Source: Gamarada debralockiae (lineage: Eukaryota; Ascomycota; Leotiomycetes; Helotiales; Hyphodiscaceae). From it: a DNA stretch of 42,632 nt. Within the stretch, counting starts at the first letter, position 1. Each line of letters starts with the position of its first letter. The notes beneath the pieces were generated by a model. The model searched no databases and was not told where the DNA came from. It saw nothing but the letters and a program-made list of their open reading frames with translations. The stretch covers positions 1 through 42,632 of the forward strand of contig NXFV01002037.1 of assembly GCA_002803225.1 (NCBI GenBank), in the 5' to 3' direction. A program made the translations under genes and the position numbers. Below are positions 10,003-21,738 of the stretch, one piece after another.

Positions 10003-11397
10003 TTACTTCTTCCTCCACCGAAACAAATCCCCAAAAGTCTTCTTCTTCCTCAACTCTCTCCTCTCTGCAGCACAAACCTCCGCTTTACTCCCCATTTCCA
10101 CAAATCCCGGCACCATACTCGGTGAAATTGGCATGATATACGGCAGCGGCTTCTCCCTCCTCCTCGCCTCAGCCAAAGAAATCGTTGCAACGGGTGGAGC
10201 ATACGAGATTGGCGTCCCTTTATACGTAATCTGCTGCCTAACAACCGATCCAGGAATTGGTCCAGAGATACCCGAAGCTTGACCATAAGGCTGAGGTTGA
10301 AGCCGTCGAATTGGACGCGTGGGACTCCCGCGAGCAGCGAGGTCGTAATCATGCGAGACCGACCTCATCTCCGGTGTTAGATTAAGAGGAGCTGGGCGTC
10401 TACCAGTGGGTGTAGTGTTGAATGTCGATGTTGGCGTACCTTCACTTGCTGCGCGACGACTTCGGGTGGGGGCGGTCTTTGGACGATGATGTTGATCGCA
10501 ATATGCGACTCGGTTTTGGAGAGTGAGATTCATTTCTTGAAGAGCCTTAGCTTTGTTTTCGGCTCCTAGTGCTCGCTCGAGAAGCCGGCGGTTGTCTTCT
10601 TCAATCGCGGTGATGTTCTCCATAACTGTTGCAACATATGATTTGATGTTTGCTGCTGGCTGAAGATGAGGAGATGGTTGCATGGGAAGAGGAGGGAGTG
10701 GCTGGTCGTGAAGCCCTGGACTAGTAACTGGTGTTCTAGTGCTAGGTTGCGGAGCAGATTGAGATCGAGTGGATCTAACGGAGATGACGAGACTCTTTGG
10801 TTGATCGATGTGAAGTTCTGAGGCCATGATGGTAGCTGGCGATTTTGGATGCAGGTAAGATCGAGATTTGGATGATCTCACAGACCGGGTGGGCGTTTGG
10901 GCATGCTCAAATTCTGCACCTGTGTTGGGAGCTGTTGCTGCCAAGTTTGGGTGTAAATGAGATGAAGAAGAGGATCTCATAGAGATTCCGGGGCTTTCAG
11001 GCAGGTCCTCTGAACTGGTATGGCGTGTTCTAAACGGATGTGGAGATGTGTCCTCGAGCTCAGCAACAAACGAATCTGTTGAGGAATTTGGTGTTTCCTC
11101 ATAGGATCTTGCGGATGGTATCTCAAAGACAGACCCGACAGCAGACGTCGGTGTATCATTCTCAGAGGCTTTGCGTATTTGTTGAATCGATCCGAAATCC
11201 CAATGAGGGTTGTCGGGGCCAGTCACAAGCAGACTCAAACTTGGCATCTCCCTATCTAAAGGTGCTTTTCGACGTGGTACAGCTGTCGCTGGTCGCTTGA
11301 ATTCGGCCGATCTCTTCATCGTCGGTACAGCTTGCTTGTTGGTCCAGATATCATGCGATGGCCTTTTGTCGAGGATCTGGGAAGCAACATGAGGCAT
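10003..11397 (-). CDS. Hypothetical Ser/Pro-rich coiled-coil protein, 464 aa
   Basis: A single uninterrupted minus-strand frame encodes 464 residues. Most of it is low-complexity, rich in serine, proline, threonine and arginine, with many SxRS motifs (SVRSSKSRS, SVRSTRSQSAP), so it is probably disordered and phosphorylatable. Residues of about 248-298 form the one ordered-looking part, a short coiled coil (MENITAIEEDNRRLLERALG, ALQEMNLTLQNRV). The C terminus is strongly basic (RRELRKKKTFGDLFRWRKK), which could bind membrane or nucleic acid; that is a guess. There is no signal peptide, membrane segment or recognised domain. The gene diverges from the FHA gene at 12396 across about 1 kb. Codon use and length indicate a real gene; its function is unknown. 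Confidence 0.75.
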   Translation of the reverse strand: MPHVASQILDKRPSHDIWTNKQAVPTMKRSAEFKRPATAVPRRKAPLDREMPSLSLLVTGPDNPHWDFGSIQQIRKASENDTPTSAVGSVFEIPSARSYEETPNSSTDSFVAELEDTSPHPFRTRHTSSEDLPESPGISMRSSSSSHLHPNLAATAPNTGAEFEHAQTPTRSVRSSKSRSYLHPKSPATIMASELHIDQPKSLVISVRSTRSQSAPQPSTRTPVTSPGLHDQPLPPLPMQPSPHLQPAANIKSYVATVMENITAIEEDNRRLLERALGAENKAKALQEMNLTLQNRVAYCDQHHRPKTAPTRSRRAASEGTPTSTFNTTPTGRRPAPLNLTPEMRSVSHDYDLAARGSPTRPIRRLQPQPYGQASGISGPIPGSVVRQQITYKGTPISYAPPVATISLAEARRREKPLPYIMPISPSMVPGFVEMGSKAEVCAAERRELRKKKTFGDLFRWRKK

Positions 11398-12395
11398 ACT
11401 GGCTGATAGTTTCTTTCCGAAATGTAACAGACCTTAAACAAAAGGAATAGACATACAGAGCCCCAGGAGGGAATGCATGTGAACTGGTAAGAACAATGCT
11501 TAACGAGCGAGTGGCGTTCAAGCGGGCTGAGCTCGATCCATGAAGATACTCAAAACTTGAGAACTGAGCGAACGGCTGTCAAGCTTGGATCTGTATTTGG
11601 CAGATAAACTTTTCCGAAGCGATGGACACGAAGAATAGATGTAGAAAAAGTAGCAAACCGACAAGCCTTGCTGGCCCCGCAAGTTTCTCACTCATCTCAA
11701 TTCCAACAACGCCCCAAGCAAACGGCATGATCGTGGCAGTGTTTTCATCCATTCATCGACCTCTATTGACTTTACTGCGGTGAGATAGCCAGCAGAACGA
11801 CCTGGAAAGCTTATTGCAGATACGCTTTGCAAATGAGATCTTCGCATGAAGTTTGTTGGTCTCATCTTGTAGCCGCTGCCGCCGTGACCCTGGCCGCATG
11901 CTGGCCATCACAAACCGTAAGATGCATCCTGACGCGGGACGTTTGCTCAGTGGTACCAAGTAAATTAATTTCTTCGGCAGGGGAATTTTATCCACAGCAC
12001 CGCATGAAAGAACCCCATGGTGACAGGTGAGCTTTACTTCTTTTGGCCGAACTTGGGAGGGTTCTCCCTTGCTGCCATGGTGAAGAAACAGAGGATGAAC
12101 AGGCTTGCTATTCAATGGGATTTGTCATTTGAATGGCGTCTCAGTTCACGAGGAACAGTCCGGAGACAATGAGAACCGGATGAGTTGGAAAGGGGGAGAA
12201 GTGGAAGTTTGGAAAACCTCTGCCTTGAATTTTAGCGTCCTCCCGCCTGATTGGCCAAAACCTCCCAGACGATTTCATCGCCAAAACACTGCACGGTTAC
12301 AGAGTTCGACTGAACCCGGAAAATCACGGACTTCGATCTCAAATCTTTATCCTATCAGTATCAGATCTGTTTGTTCAGATCACTGTTGGCTAAGC
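11398..12395. other. Divergent upstream region between a hypothetical gene and the FHA gene
   Basis: About 1 kb separates the minus-strand gene starting at 11397 from the plus-strand FHA gene starting at 12396. The reading frame of the FHA gene is open upstream to 12105, but that part (MLFNGICHLNG and so on) does not resemble the family and is probably 5' UTR. No other gene is seen. Confidence 0.5.
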
Positions 12396-13331
12396 ATGGA
12401 ATCCGCAAGGTCGTCCCACAAGGAGGACGATCCCCGTCGCCGCAGATCTGAATCCTCCGACTCGGAACAGGAGAGACGTCGCCGAAGACGTAGGAAGGAA
12501 CGTGAAGCCGAGGAGAGGAGTGGTAGAAGGGATGAAGAGAAGGGGCAGTCTGATGTAAGAGATAGGCGGCCTGAAAGTGGGAGGCAGAGGTACGACGAGG
12601 ATCGAAAACGGCGGAGATCACGAAGCCCAGCACACGAGTCCTCACGAAGAAGACACGACGATCGAGATTCGCAATACAGAAGCAAGAGAGATCGCTCTGA
12701 GGATCGAGGAGGAAGTCACAGATTGTCGAGGGAAGGTTCTGCTGCAGTCAGTCGAAAGAGCAAAGGCCCTTTGCCATCACAAGCCGCGTCCTTTCTAAAG
12801 AACCAGGACCCCTCATCTGCTCTCGTGGCGGCGGACGAGCTACCAGAGAAACAGAAGCCCAACTTTGCTCCTACTGGTCTTCTGGCAGCAGCATCGAACT
12901 CAGTCGCACAAGCAGATGGCACACAAATCGTCCTCAAGTATCACGAACCCGCCGAAGCACGAAAGCCACCAGCAAAGGATGTTTGGAAGCTCTTTGTGTT
13001 CAAAGGTGCAGATATTGTGGAAACAATCGAGCTTAGTCTACGAAGTTGTTGGCTTATTGGCAGAGAGTTAGCAGTTGTGGACCTGCTGGCGGAACATCCA
13101 AGTGTCAGCAAGCAACACGCCGTCATACAGTTCAGATATATCGAAAAGAGAAATGAGTTTGGAGACAAGTTGGGCAAGGTCAGACCATATCTCATCGATC
13201 TCGATTCTGCGAACGGTACATTACTCAACAAGGATCCAATACAAGGGAGTCGGTATCTGGAGTTGAGGGACAAGGACATGATTCAGTTCGGGCAGAGTAC
13301 GAGGGAATATGTGTTGATGCTGTCGCCTTGA
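12396..13331 (+). CDS. PML1: FHA-domain protein of the SNIP1 / Pml1 (RES complex) family
   Basis: A single exon encodes 311 residues. The N-terminal 150 or so are an RS/RE-type charged region (RRRRSESSDSEQERRRRRRR, RKRRRSRSPAHESSRRR). Residues from about 200 to the end form a forkhead-associated domain with the phosphothreonine-binding core: GRE near 221, HPSVSKQHAVIQF, DLDSANGT near 268-274 and LRDKDMIQFGQS. An arginine/serine-rich N terminus plus a C-terminal FHA domain is the layout of human SNIP1 and yeast Pml1, a subunit of the nuclear pre-mRNA retention and splicing (RES) complex. I start it at the ATG at 12396 (MESARSSHKEDD); the open frame upstream of it is of a different character. 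No intron is needed. Assignment rests on layout and core motifs. Confidence 0.85.
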   Translation: MESARSSHKEDDPRRRRSESSDSEQERRRRRRRKEREAEERSGRRDEEKGQSDVRDRRPESGRQRYDEDRKRRRSRSPAHESSRRRHDDRDSQYRSKRDRSEDRGGSHRLSREGSAAVSRKSKGPLPSQAASFLKNQDPSSALVAADELPEKQKPNFAPTGLLAAASNSVAQADGTQIVLKYHEPAEARKPPAKDVWKLFVFKGADIVETIELSLRSCWLIGRELAVVDLLAEHPSVSKQHAVIQFRYIEKRNEFGDKLGKVRPYLIDLDSANGTLLNKDPIQGSRYLELRDKDMIQFGQSTREYVLMLSP

Positions 13332-14534
13332 GCATATAACGCTGGAGGACAACACTCAAGGATGGATGTAGTCTTTGCCGACGAAGTGCGCGAACCGTTA
13401 GAGTCGATATTGCGGACCATAACTTTGAAAATATGGCGATGGGTTACAGGTGACAACCGGCAGTCTGCAGGAGTCATCATATAGCCTTGTGTCACAGCCT
13501 TGTCAACTACCGAGACTTTGTGTCGCCAAGTCAACAAAAGAAAGCGCTCCCAACTTCAGTCAAAGTCAAATTACCGATCTCCTCCGAGTGACTCGCCTTT
13601 ATTTCCCTCAGCCGCATGGCCGGATCGGCTTGAGCGACATTACTCGAGCGCGTATCATCCGGCATGCAGCCTCCCGACAGGCTGCAAGATTCCGAAATGG
13701 ACACGAAAACGCTTTGATCGTCCATTCGAGTTCTTCCTCACTATTCCTCCGAAAGAGCCTCCACAGCTCAGCTGAAAGGGCTGGAAAGGGGCAAACAGTG
13801 GAAGCCTGTGGATAGTTTAAGACTCGAGAAGATTTCCAAGCAATCGGCACTTGGAATCAAGTGAGAAATTAGAACTCCAACTGAAACTCAACCAACGCTT
13901 TCCAATGAACCATCAGCCTCTATCACGTGTCTTACCCAATGAATTTTTGAGTGGTTTTTCATCATCCCTAAACCGCCTTCCCGTTTCACCCACCTGGGCG
14001 CTGTCTTACCCCACCAAATCTTCCTTTCTTTTGATCAGTGGCAATTTATCTTTCTCACAAGGCTACCAGCCCAACAACCCTGCACAAATCCCCTATTTTA
14101 GTACCGGCGCCATACCCGTCGATCCCTGTAACAAGCTGCAGCGCGAATCCTACTGAGACAAAAATTGACTAATAAAATGCATCCACCTGATAGGCACCTA
14201 ACGATCAACTCCCACCGCCCTCCTTGGCGTCCCTTTTCTGTTGACGGATGTGTCTCGTACTCGCCTTGATGACTGTTCTTGTGGCACACGCCCGGATTTC
14301 TGAATCTCTCCGTGTGACTAAACCCTTCTGCGCGTGCCACAAGCAATACGTACTACAGAAGAAGCTCATCTCAGACGTTCTGTCAGGCAGACAGACGTTT
14401 TGGTGCGCCCTAAACGATCTACCGTATATCTCGTACATCCCGAAACTTGAATACGATGCTGCGTTGATCAAGCTGTGGATATAAGAGATCCTTGACCGCC
14501 AAGTTGAGTACGAGCCGCAAATCATACTTCGAGA
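13332..14534. other. Intergenic region, no supported gene
   Basis: Several overlapping open stretches on both strands (13450-13850, 13851-14156, 14205-14525) show no domain, no consistent codon pattern and no good splice joins. A CACGTG hexamer lies near 13925. The right part should contain the promoter and 5' UTR of the large lipase-like/NB-ARC gene. Confidence 0.45.
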
Positions 14535-17500
14535 ATGGTAGGTAATTCCCTGCTATGCAGCGGATGCAGGAACACGGCTGACGATGACGTGTAGGGCTCC
14601 GCTATCAATCTCGACGAAATCAAACGCTTTGAAGTCACTGAAGTCTATGCGCATCCAGATGCGAAGGTCGATATCGTACTCATACATGGCCTGAATGGCG
14701 ATCCGCGAGCGACATGGACGGCTAAGAATGGGGTCTTCTGGCCTACGGACCTCCTGCCTGCGACGTTGAAGTCTGCGAAAGCGCGCATATTGGTGTATGG
14801 ATATAATGCGGATGTGTATACTTTTGGCAGTGGGAAGAGTGCTAGGTGAGTCGTTCTGCGGGCCCCTTTGTTTGTTGGAAAGTCGCTGATAGGCGCATAG
14901 CTCGGATATGATACACCAACATGCGCAAAGCTTGCTGTCGAATCTTGCGTTAGAAAGGAAGAGCGAGGAAGTCTCCGACCATCCCATCATATTCGTCGTG
15001 CATAGTTTAGGAGGCATATTGCTCAAGAGAGCACTCGAACTGTCCTACGATCTTACCAGCAAAAATGCGGACGATAATCGGTCGATCTATGTGTCTACGT
15101 ATGGCATTATATTCCTCGGAACACCACATAATGGTGCAGAGCCAGCTAAATGGGGTTTGATATTGCAAAGCATGGTCAACGCGCTGGTTCCCAGGAAAAT
15201 CATGGATACGGAGGCGCAGATGGTCAAGACGCTACAGACGAACAACGAGACGTTGCAGAATATCAACCTACATTTCCTCGATATATATCAACGATTTAAG
15301 ATATGTATGGTGCATGAGCAGGAGAAGACCGACCTGAAGGGGACAAAGATGCTTATTGTGTAAGTATTCCCTTGCACTAGTCTGACTGCGTTGCTAATAA
15401 TGTGCTAGAGACCAAGATTCTGCCAGCCCCATGCTTCCTGACGTGGTATACTTCGGCATCGAAGCAACACACTCCGGCATGTGCAGGTTCGAAAGCAAGA
15501 ACTCGCCAGGTTATTTGAACGTCTCTACAACTATCAAAACCTGGGTCCAAGAATGTCTTCCGACCATTCAAGCGAGATGGGACATGGAACGGAAAACGAG
15601 AAGACAGATCAGGGAGGCGCAAGCTGCTGAGTTGTTGGATATTTATGTAAGTACCAATCGCCATCCGATTAGGGAGGCGCAGGCCGCTGAGTTGCTGGCT
15701 ATCTTTGTAACTCCCGATCTGCAACCTTTGCGACTCGCAGCTGACTTGGCATAGCCGCCACCATCAACTTCCAATGCACAGACAAGTGCAAATACACCTG
15801 GTACGTTACAGCGTGGTTCAGCCCAGTCTCAGCAACCAGGCCTCGTTCAAGCCCCTCCGCCTAGGACGAGATTTGAATTTGAGACTGCTGAGGTGGAGGA
15901 AGCAGATTATGATATGGTTGATAGAGGTTGAATTGCCTGCTTCAAATGTTCAATATGCTGGAGTAGAGATTGTTGGAAGTAGATTGCAAGGCACATATAT
16001 CGGGCGGTCATCAGGGGTTTCTTGTTGGAGTTCATTATGTTTATCTGCACATCATTGGGTGGACTGGGCTGATTTGTTTTTCATGTAGATCCCTCAAATT
16101 CAGTCAACAGTTCAACGATCCTGATCAAGTCCACCGCTAGTATTGAACCTCAACCATCGGAACCAAGTGATGAAAACGCTCCCTTCTTCATCAAACCATC
16201 CGGCTTTCGCCCCAATTCCCTCTTCGTCGGACGAGAAGCCGAACTCGCTGAATTGCACAAACTTCTTTTCGACAAAAAGAGACGTGCCAATGGCACCTCA
16301 GCTGTTCTTATCCAATCAATGCCAGGTGGAGGCAAAACTCATCTAGCAAGACAATATGTGTACGATCACAGGGAAGACTTCCCAGGAGGCATCTTCTGGC
16401 TTCGAGCCAAAAGCCGAACAGAGCTCGCAGCAGGCTTCTGGGATATCGCACGAAAGGCGGCATTGAAGCCATCTATGGTAAATGAAGACGACAGTTGTCT
16501 AAAAGATTCGCAGCAATTCTTCAAACTGGTCAGAAAATGGTTGAACCATCGGCACGACTGGTTGATGGTGCTGGATGGTATCCATTTCGACGATGTGGAG
16601 GGCTTGCGGCAATTCATACCCGATAGTCCAAATACCGGTCTCATCTATACTTCAACTGAAAAGTCGGTCAGTGGAGATCATCATTGGATGAATCCACAGA
16701 TTATCAAGTTGCCCCTACTTTCGGCGAGAGAAGCTCAGCAACTGTTGCTACTGGAGCTTGATAAAAAGGAGCCATTTCAGAAGGATGATTTGAAGCATTC
16801 AATGGAGTTGGTGCAGTCGATGGGCCTTTTGCCGGTAGTCATTCATGCAGTAGCTCAACGCCTGAAAGCGACAGATGAGCCATTGGGGAAGTTCGCGAGG
16901 AGCTATGCGGCAGAACCAAGACTGAGGGGTCTGGGCGCCTATATTGCTGTTGTAGATCAGCTCAAGGTTCTGGGGGCTTACGAAGCTCTCAACCTCATCT
17001 ACATATTGTGCTTTTTCAGTCAGTACATCCCCGTCGAGATGATCTCTCTCGGTCTCAAAGTCCTCGATGTTCCCGTTCGAGCCAGCGAACCAGTCACCGG
17101 CCGCACTCTCAACAACACCTTCAGAATCCTGAATATGTTTGCCCTCATCGACAGGAACGACCACGACGCTTCAATGCACTCTTCACAAAGCTCAAAAGGC
17201 AGCAGAGATATACTAGCCGACAATGTCGACGTCGTCAAACTTCATAGCGTCGTCCAGGGTTTCTTCGTGGATACTCTACTCGCTGATGGCAGACTTCCAA
17301 TGTGGCTTGATCGTGCAGTACGAGTTTTTTGTTGCTCATACGATATGGCCAGCGAGCGAATTACTCGAAAGACTAACGCTGGACTCGTCGAGGATTATCG
17401 TCTGTATGAGATTCACGGTAACCGACTTCAGGGCCACATTTCAAAACACCAAAAAAGGGCGCATTCGCTTGATGAAGTGGCAGTCATGTTGGCAGGGCGT

Positions 17501-19809
17501 CTTGTAGCGATCAAAAACGAAATCGAACGACGCACTCCTGAATCTTCTCACTTCATCGCAAATGAAAGACCAGATGCGTTCCAGACATCCATATTCGATC
17601 GAACAAGTAGCTCTTCGGATACTGGTCCCGAAACTCCATTCGATGACAAACTTCATTCCGCGGTTTCCACTTGGGGTCTTGGACACGATAAGACCACACT
17701 CGAGTCCCCGGTATCGATTATGCGTCGCGATACCGACTTCACTCGTCCTGTGGTACTTCCAAGAAGTCAATTCCCACCACTACCCATCCCGGATGATCCA
17801 GGTTATGACAGCGATCGCGAATCCGTAGCTATGACTTTGCAGCCGTCCCAACGGACAGTAGTCCAACCTCTTGGGTCACCAATTAGCCCCGGCGGTGCAT
17901 GGGAAACTGTCAAGCCTCGAAAATCAAGAGCAAAGCCTGCTCGACTTGGCCTCCGAGATCATCGCACGACAAGAGTCATGGAGAAACAAAGGTATCGTGA
18001 CAGCGCGGGCGCTTTCCGAGCCATTAGCAAGCATGCTATTGATCCACGTCTAAGTCAAGAAACTGCTCAAGGGTTTTTAGACAGTCCTCGAAACCAGACT
18101 CGAGGGCGACTGTCTGGGCATTCGAGCGCCGAGGTAGCTTTGGCTCATATCACGAAGAACAGCCCACCACCAGCCAGAGGTGGAGGCATGATCCGAGATA
18201 GGTCTTCTTCAGCCAGAGGAATTGAAAGAAGAAGGTTAACAAGCAAGACAGCTTCTTATGCTGCCGCTGCTGCTGGAACGACAACAGATCCCGTTTCTGG
18301 ATATTGCGAACCTGCTCGACCTGCGACAGAGCCTCAGGAGAGTTCAAGCGGATCTAACTCGAGCCTTGGGGCTCGCCCACCAAGTTCGGCCATGGCAGCG
18401 CTTCAGAAGTTCCCCATTGAAGTGACAAGGTCACCGCCCACACCTCGCTCGCCTTCCACTCCAATCCCACCATATCCTCCATCGCCAGGCTTCTCATATC
18501 AACAGCCATATCCGGTTTCTGACACAGCCATCTACCAAATCCCCGGCCGATACAGCCAAGAAAATTTGGCGGTTGGTCCTGAGCCCTACCCGTCGAACAA
18601 CTATCCCCGAAAAACAGGTCCCATTCCTTACGAGAGTCTGCAACCGTCTTCCCTATCCTCTTCCCCACGCAAGCGCGATCTCCCACACGACTACCCAGTC
18701 TGGCATTCCCAAACTTACTCCGAGATCCTCCAGCCACCCACAACATATACTGCAGAACAGAATCTCTCCCTCTCCTCCCCCAACATTCGCTCCTCCGATG
18801 CACCCTACTATCCCGGCAGGCCAGAGTTCTCAGGTCCTTCACCGCACAATGGCTACAGTTCCCAACCAATGTCAAGAAATCCGTCGGGGCAGTCCGCACA
18901 CTCGAATCACTCTACGCACTCTGAAAATGCAGCAGGTCGAGTCCGGCGACGTCCGTCCTTAGCCGAGACGGAGCCTGTGCCCCAGCTACCTGTGTTCAGT
19001 CCTCGGATTCCACCCACGAGCTATCAAGTTTATGAGCGCATGAGAGATGAGCGGGACTTAAGAGGCGATCGGGATCGGGGGTTGATAAGGAAGTCACCGA
19101 GGTTAGTATTCGCGAGAGTGTCGGAACGGTTGGATGAGTGGACTGTGCTGGGTGAGAGGGAGAAGTAAGTTTTCCGTGGTCTGTTTTGACGAAAGGGACG
19201 ACAGCTAATTGATGCAGTGCGTTACCACCAAGACGATTCAACCCTACAGCCCCCTCCTTCTCGCCATCGCCGTCATCTTTCGCGAATCAGTCTCCGAGCC
19301 TCCCACCCGCGCCAGCAAATTCGATGTTCTCCAACCCTTCAAACGCCACCTCATCGTATCCCTCACCACATCAAGCTCCCTCGGCGCATTACTCACCACA
19401 ACCACATCCAGGGTCTCATACATCTCCACAATCATCGCACTACTCCCCACAACCAGTTCCCCACACAACCCCACAATCCGCACATTACTCCCCTCAACCA
19501 CATCCTGCTCCACACACCACGCCAAACTCATCGCATTACTCGCCACCACAACCACCCCATACAACACCTCAATCATTCATCACAGAAGATGGGGAGCAGT
19601 TCAGAGCACCAGAGATGGGACGCACGACATCTGGCGGTATGAGGGTCGGAAGGAGGCTGATTGAATTCGGGGATTTCCCTGAGCCGGTCGACTACGATCT
19701 TGCGCGAGAGAGGGCTGACAGGGTTTGGTTAGAGCTGGAGAGGGAACGGGAAGAGAGTTTTCGAGGGGAGAGAGTTGAGGGATTGGGTATTAGGGACCTG
19801 AGGAGGTAA
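14535..19809 (+). CDS. Lipase-like (alpha/beta hydrolase) + NB-ARC STAND protein with long disordered tail
   Basis: Exons are 14535-14537, 14595-14845, 14901-15359, 15409-15646, 15755-15926, 16089-19164 and 19218-19809, giving 1596 residues. The first exon is just the ATG. Most introns are short with CTGAC/CTAAT branch sites; the 15927 donor (GTTGAA) is the weakest call. Residues 25-280 resemble a DUF676/LipA-type serine hydrolase (LIHGLNGDPRATW, nucleophile motif HSLGG near 119-123, LGTPHNG). An NB-ARC ATPase follows from about 425, with P-loop MPGGGKTH near 452-459 and WLMVLDGI. Beyond about residue 780 there are no TPR, ankyrin or WD repeats, but some 800 residues of Ser/Pro/Tyr-rich disordered sequence. 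The end has four HYSPQP-type repeats and a charged helix (DLARERADRVWLELERERE). Proteins annotated as LipA and NB-ARC domain proteins are known in ascomycetes. A role as a STAND sensor that triggers lipid or ester hydrolysis is inferred. Confidence 0.88.
15611..15730 (+). repeat. 60-bp tandem duplication carrying a second splice donor
   Basis: Two copies of agggaggcgcaRgcYgctgag lie exactly 60 bp apart (15611 and 15671), each followed by a GT donor: GTAAGT at 15647 and GTAACT at 15707. Both donors are in the same phase and can use the acceptor at 15754, giving introns of 108 or 48 bp. The longer exon would add 20 residues with a second REAQAAELL motif. Confidence 0.75.
19420..19580 (+). repeat. 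HYSPQP-coding repeats in the tail of the NB-ARC protein
   Basis: Four imperfect units begin with HYSPQP or HYSPPQ and continue with PHTTPQS-like text. They differ in length by a few residues. They encode a Pro/His/Ser/Tyr-rich tract in the last exon, next to a charged C-terminal helix. Confidence 0.7.
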
Positions 19810-20587
19810 TATGTCACGAACCGAACGCGGATTGAGAGCTTTATTTTTGTTTATTTGTTTCCTGCATTTGAAGGAGAGTGTGAAGTTGTATTATTATACC
19901 CTGTTATTTCTGTGGGCGTTTATGGATATTTGTGGCATGTGGGGTTTGCAAAGGACATAATCATGGCGGTGGGCAAAAGGCGGGGTACAACGGAACAGGG
20001 GCATATATGAGCACTTGCTGGTCAGGGGAAGGAGTTACACGGTTCATAATGTTTGTTTGCTAAGGATCGATATAGGATAATACATATCTTGAACTTCTCA
20101 GCCTGGCAGTGCTGTCTGCTCTCGGATTCCGATGATGTAAGATTATTGGTTGATATGCTTGACGAAAGTGCCAGCCGCAGCGGCCGCCAGCCCCCAAGCA
20201 GAAATCGCTAATCCAATCGAAGTATCTTACAGTAAGGTTGTGCCACAGTTGCACATGGAGTGCGAGTTGTATGAACCAAAATAGAGTTCGGGTATTTCCT
20301 GGTCAAATTAAGCACCAGCTGCATTATCGAATATTTTGTCCAGTGATTGAGTGGTCCTAAAGCCACCCACAGCCTCGCTTCTGCTCCCGAAGGAAGAAAG
20401 GAGCCAAGACATGAATGAGCTGAGTTAGCTGATTTAGCCTCCAGGGTCTATTGGTCCGTAGTGTCCAGACAGTGAGGGGTTCGAACGCCATGATAAAAGC
20501 TCGACGACCTCAAAATATTATTGCGATTTTTCAGTCCCTTTGAAACCACAACCAACCCCTCCTTAATACCTCTCAACGAATTGAATC
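19810..20587. other. Intergenic region, no gene seen
   Basis: This holds the 3' side of the NB-ARC gene and the upstream side of the dioxygenase gene. A ggggttcgaac motif near 20476 recalls a tRNA B box, but no paired T arm or acceptor stem surrounds it. CAACC and CT-rich text just before 20588 fits a 5' leader. Confidence 0.45.
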
Positions 20588-21738
20588 ATGGGTCCATTAG
20601 AAGGCAAATCCTCTCACAATATCCCCATCATCGATTTCCTATCATGGACATCTCCCTTCAACGTCTCGTCCGAAGATCGCCTCGAGACAGCTCGTGAACT
20701 CGTGGAAGCGTGCCACACTTCTGGCTTCGTTTACATCACAAACCATGGCATTGCGCCCGAATTACTTGAAGAAGCCTTTTCGATGTGCAAGAAATTCTTT
20801 GATCTCCCAACAGAGAAAAAGATGTTAGCAGCGAATGCTGGCACGCGGTCTTTTAGAGGTTATAGTTGGCCAGGACTAGAGAAGGGTGCAGCGATATCGG
20901 ACGAGGGGGTCAATGTACCTGGTTCAACTGAGGAAGTGGTAGATTTCAATGTGGGTAGTTTGTAAGGGGACTGGAAATTAGGGAAAGCTTGCTAATTGGA
21001 AGTAGGAATGCTATGGCCTAGGCTCCGATTCCAACACCAGAGATGTCAACGTGTGGCCACCCAGCGCCGTAGGAGTTCCCGACTTCCGCACCTTCAACAC
21101 AAAGTTCTACTGGGAATGCTGGCGCACCTCGCAGCTCGTTCTGAAAGCGCTCGCACTCGGTCTCGGACTCCCAGACGAAGACTTTCTGCTCAGGTTTCAC
21201 ACAGGGCATGAAAATGAGCTCAGCCTACGACACTACCCACCTCTAAGTGCGGCCGTGATTGAGAAGCAGCAAATGCGGAGACTCAGCGCCCACACAGATT
21301 TTGATAGCTTCACGTTGTTGTTCCAGGATGACTGTGGAGGACTCGAGGTCGAGAAGATGGGTGAAAAGGGCGTGTATGTTCCCGTTGATCCAATTGAAGG
21401 AGCACTTGTTATGAATGTGGGGGACGTGTTGATGAGATGGAGTAATGGTAAGTTGAACTTTCATCCTCGAATTAGCGTTTGAATACCTGGTGAATGATTT
21501 GGTAGATTACCTGACCTCGACAAAACATCGAGTACATCTCCCGCCTCTCGAGGATCGATATATGGGCGAAGATAGAATGACGAGACAACGATATTCCATT
21601 CCGTATTTTGTTCTGCCTAAAATGGAAACAATTATGGAATGTCTTCCGGGGTGTTCGAGTAAGGAGAGTCCGCCGAAGTATGAGCCGATGCCATTCGGGG
21701 AGTGGTACCATCAGCAGGTGGCTGCGGTGTTTGGATAG
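20588..21738 (+). CDS. Fe(II)/2-oxoglutarate-dependent dioxygenase (isopenicillin N synthase-like)
   Basis: Exons 20588-20950, 21006-21447 and 21506-21738 encode 345 residues; the introns are 55 and 58 bp. The N-terminal DIOX_N part has IPIIDFLSW and GFVYITNHGI. The catalytic jelly roll has the iron ligands H217-x-D219 (SAHTDFDSF) and a distal histidine at 276 (STKHRVH). The 2-oxoglutarate or substrate anchor R297-x-S299 is in RQRYSIPYF. All key residues are present and the length fits the family. Such enzymes oxidise small molecules in the cytosol, using oxygen and usually 2-oxoglutarate; the substrate cannot be told. No biosynthetic cluster partner (PKS, NRPS or terpene synthase) is near, so a secondary-metabolite role is unsupported. 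Looks intact. Confidence 0.92.

Noticed and set aside
9868..10282. Plus-strand open frames over the end of the 464-aa gene
   Set aside because: They are the opposite-strand shadow of the minus-strand coding sequence and have no domain.
12105..12395. N-terminal extension of the FHA protein
   Set aside because: The open frame continues upstream, but its composition does not match the RS-rich start of the family; ATG 12396 fits better.
14248..14484. Short frame with a hydrophobic start before the lipase-like gene
   Set aside because: It could mimic a signal peptide, but lacks a family pattern and does not splice into the next exon.
20430..20500. tRNA-like signals (ggttcgaac box, tggtccgtag)
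   Set aside because: No complementary T stem, anticodon arm or acceptor stem could be drawn.
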